Assembly: GCF_900176145.1 (NCBI RefSeq)
Contig: NZ_FWWY01000001.1
Coordinates: forward strand, 2,475,344-2,539,343
Direction of reading: 5' to 3'
Origin: Sulfobacillus thermosulfidooxidans DSM 9293
GTDB taxonomy: Bacteria > Bacillota > Sulfobacillia > Sulfobacillales > Sulfobacillaceae
Length of the DNA: 64,000 nt
The translations under genes and the position numbers were made by a program. The notes under the pieces were generated by a model that worked only from the letters and a program-made list of their open reading frames with translations, ran no database searches and was not told where the DNA came from. Below are positions 63,374 to 64,000 of this stretch, piece by piece. Position 1 is the stretch's first letter. The number at the start of each line of letters is the position of its first letter.

Positions 63374-63539
63374 TGCGCGGATCCCAAGTGACGATATGGG
63401 GACGGGAGGTTCGCGCCAGAACGACCGTCATCCTTCTGGGCGATGAAAAACTTTTTGATGGGTTAAAAAATTCTCTTGCAATCGGGTTCGCGAAATGCGA
63501 CCCTGGAAACCATACGCCGCAACCATTAGCGGATACGGC
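63374..63539 (+). promoter_or_regulatory. CRISPR leader region
   Basis: The non-coding stretch between the cas2 stop and the first repeat is the expected site of the leader, with the array promoter and the Cas1-Cas2 integration signal. No sub-elements are assigned. Confidence 0.6.
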
Positions 63540-64000
63540 GTCTCCCGGAGCAAAACCTCCGGGAGAGGATTGAAACACCCCGGATGCGGACCTGCCCCTC
63601 CCGTATTGGCGTCTCCCGGAGCAAAACCTCCGGGAGAGGATTGAAACTAGGTGGTCACATGGTAACCGGTCATGCTAAAGGGGTCTCCCGGAGCAAAACC
63701 TCCGGGAGAGGATTGAAACTTGCCGCAGCTTACCTCTCCAAAGCCCTTGCGCAGTCTCCCGGAGCAAAACCTCCGGGAGAGGATTGAAACGGAGGGGCGA
63801 TGCGAAGGCAAGGAGGGGTTTGCGGTCTCCCGGAGCAAAACCTCCGGGAGAGGATTGAAACCCTTGTCCGGTTTGGTTTCGGGCGGCGGCGTTGCCGTCT
63901 CCCGGAGCAAAACCTCCGGGAGAGGATTGAAACCAGTTGGAGGGTTTCAGGGTTTTGCGGGTCTTTGGTCTCCCGGAGCAAAACCTCCGGGAGAGGATTG
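63540..64000 (+). CRISPR. Type I-C CRISPR array, 7 repeats visible, truncated by window end
   Basis: Identical 37-nt repeats start at 63540, 63611, 63683, 63754, 63825, 63897 and 63968 (the last cut at 64000), with six spacers of 34-35 nt. The repeat starts GTCTCCCGGAGC, ends GAGGATTGAAAC and contains a perfect 10-bp stem, TCTCCCGGAG/CTCCGGGAGA, the hairpin Cas5c would cleave. Repeats show no mutations, consistent with the leader-proximal end of an active array. Confidence 0.97.

Noticed and set aside
63370..63573. Small frame starting at the cas2 stop and running into the first repeat
   Set aside because: It lies in the leader and reads through a CRISPR repeat; no protein family resemblance.
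63584..63981. Open frames on both strands across the CRISPR array
   Set aside because: They are repeats read as codons: each recurs with the 37-nt unit and has no ribosome binding site.

Overview
The window reads as a Gram-positive-type chromosome segment. Ribosome binding sites are strong purine-rich GGAGG types, genes are densely packed, and PucR, LacI, RpiR and BMP-lipoprotein families are present. The overall look suggests a Firmicute; a Sulfobacillus-like thermoacidophile is my guess from gene style only and I could not test it. Most of the window is a catabolic region for nitrogen-rich small molecules (pyrimidines, pseudouridine, biuret, imidazole or hydantoin-like compounds), ending in a complete type I-C CRISPR-Cas locus.

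Layout. 1-2.9 kb: AT-rich tail of a cell-surface glycan region (DUF2079-like membrane protein, FAD oxidoreductase, GtrA), closed by a strong bidirectional terminator. 3.1-6.8 kb: a biuret amidohydrolase with an NCS1 permease, divergent from a PucR regulator. 7.3-17.3 kb (minus strand): NCS1 permease, a HisD-HisB fusion, an SDR, two-subunit aconitase X, a GlcD-GlcE fusion and imidazolonepropionase. 17.8-23.0 kb (plus strand): RpiR regulator, AllC-type M20 hydrolase, HutF-like amidohydrolase and urocanate hydratase. 23.3-30.1 kb: an exported protein, an M20D amidohydrolase, an MFS transporter, a PilZ protein and an S9 peptidase. 30.5-38.5 kb: a BMP-type nucleoside ABC importer, split by a complete insertion sequence, followed by psuG and psuK. 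38.8-42.1 kb: an arylmalonate-decarboxylase-like protein and NCS1 permease, divergent from a LacI regulator with a perfect consensus operator. 42.7-54.4 kb: PucR, SDR, NCS1/PucI permease and a second AMDase-like protein, then the reductive pyrimidine pathway (class III aminotransferase, PydC, PreT, PreA, dihydropyrimidinase). 54.5-54.8 kb: a three-repeat orphan CRISPR relic. 55.5-64 kb: cas3-cas5c-cas8c-cas7c-cas4-cas1-cas2 and an array running off the right edge.

How the genes work together. The pyrimidine block is a textbook set: uracil or thymine uptake, reduction by PreTA, ring opening by dihydropyrimidinase, decarbamoylation by PydC, and transamination of beta-alanine. The BMP importer with PsuG/PsuK would take up pseudouridine, phosphorylate it and split it to uracil and ribose-5-phosphate, so it could feed that block. 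The most unusual part is 7.3-23.0 kb. It holds HutI, HutU, HisD and HisB homologues, all imidazole-handling families, without HutH or HutG. Several have changes at residues known to matter: HutU has Ala at position 410 where the family has Cys, the HisD domain has Gln259 to Glu and Asp360 to Asn type changes, and the HisB domain has lost one metal-ligand His. I propose that this is a re-assembled catabolic pathway for an imidazole-like compound other than free histidine; this is inference.
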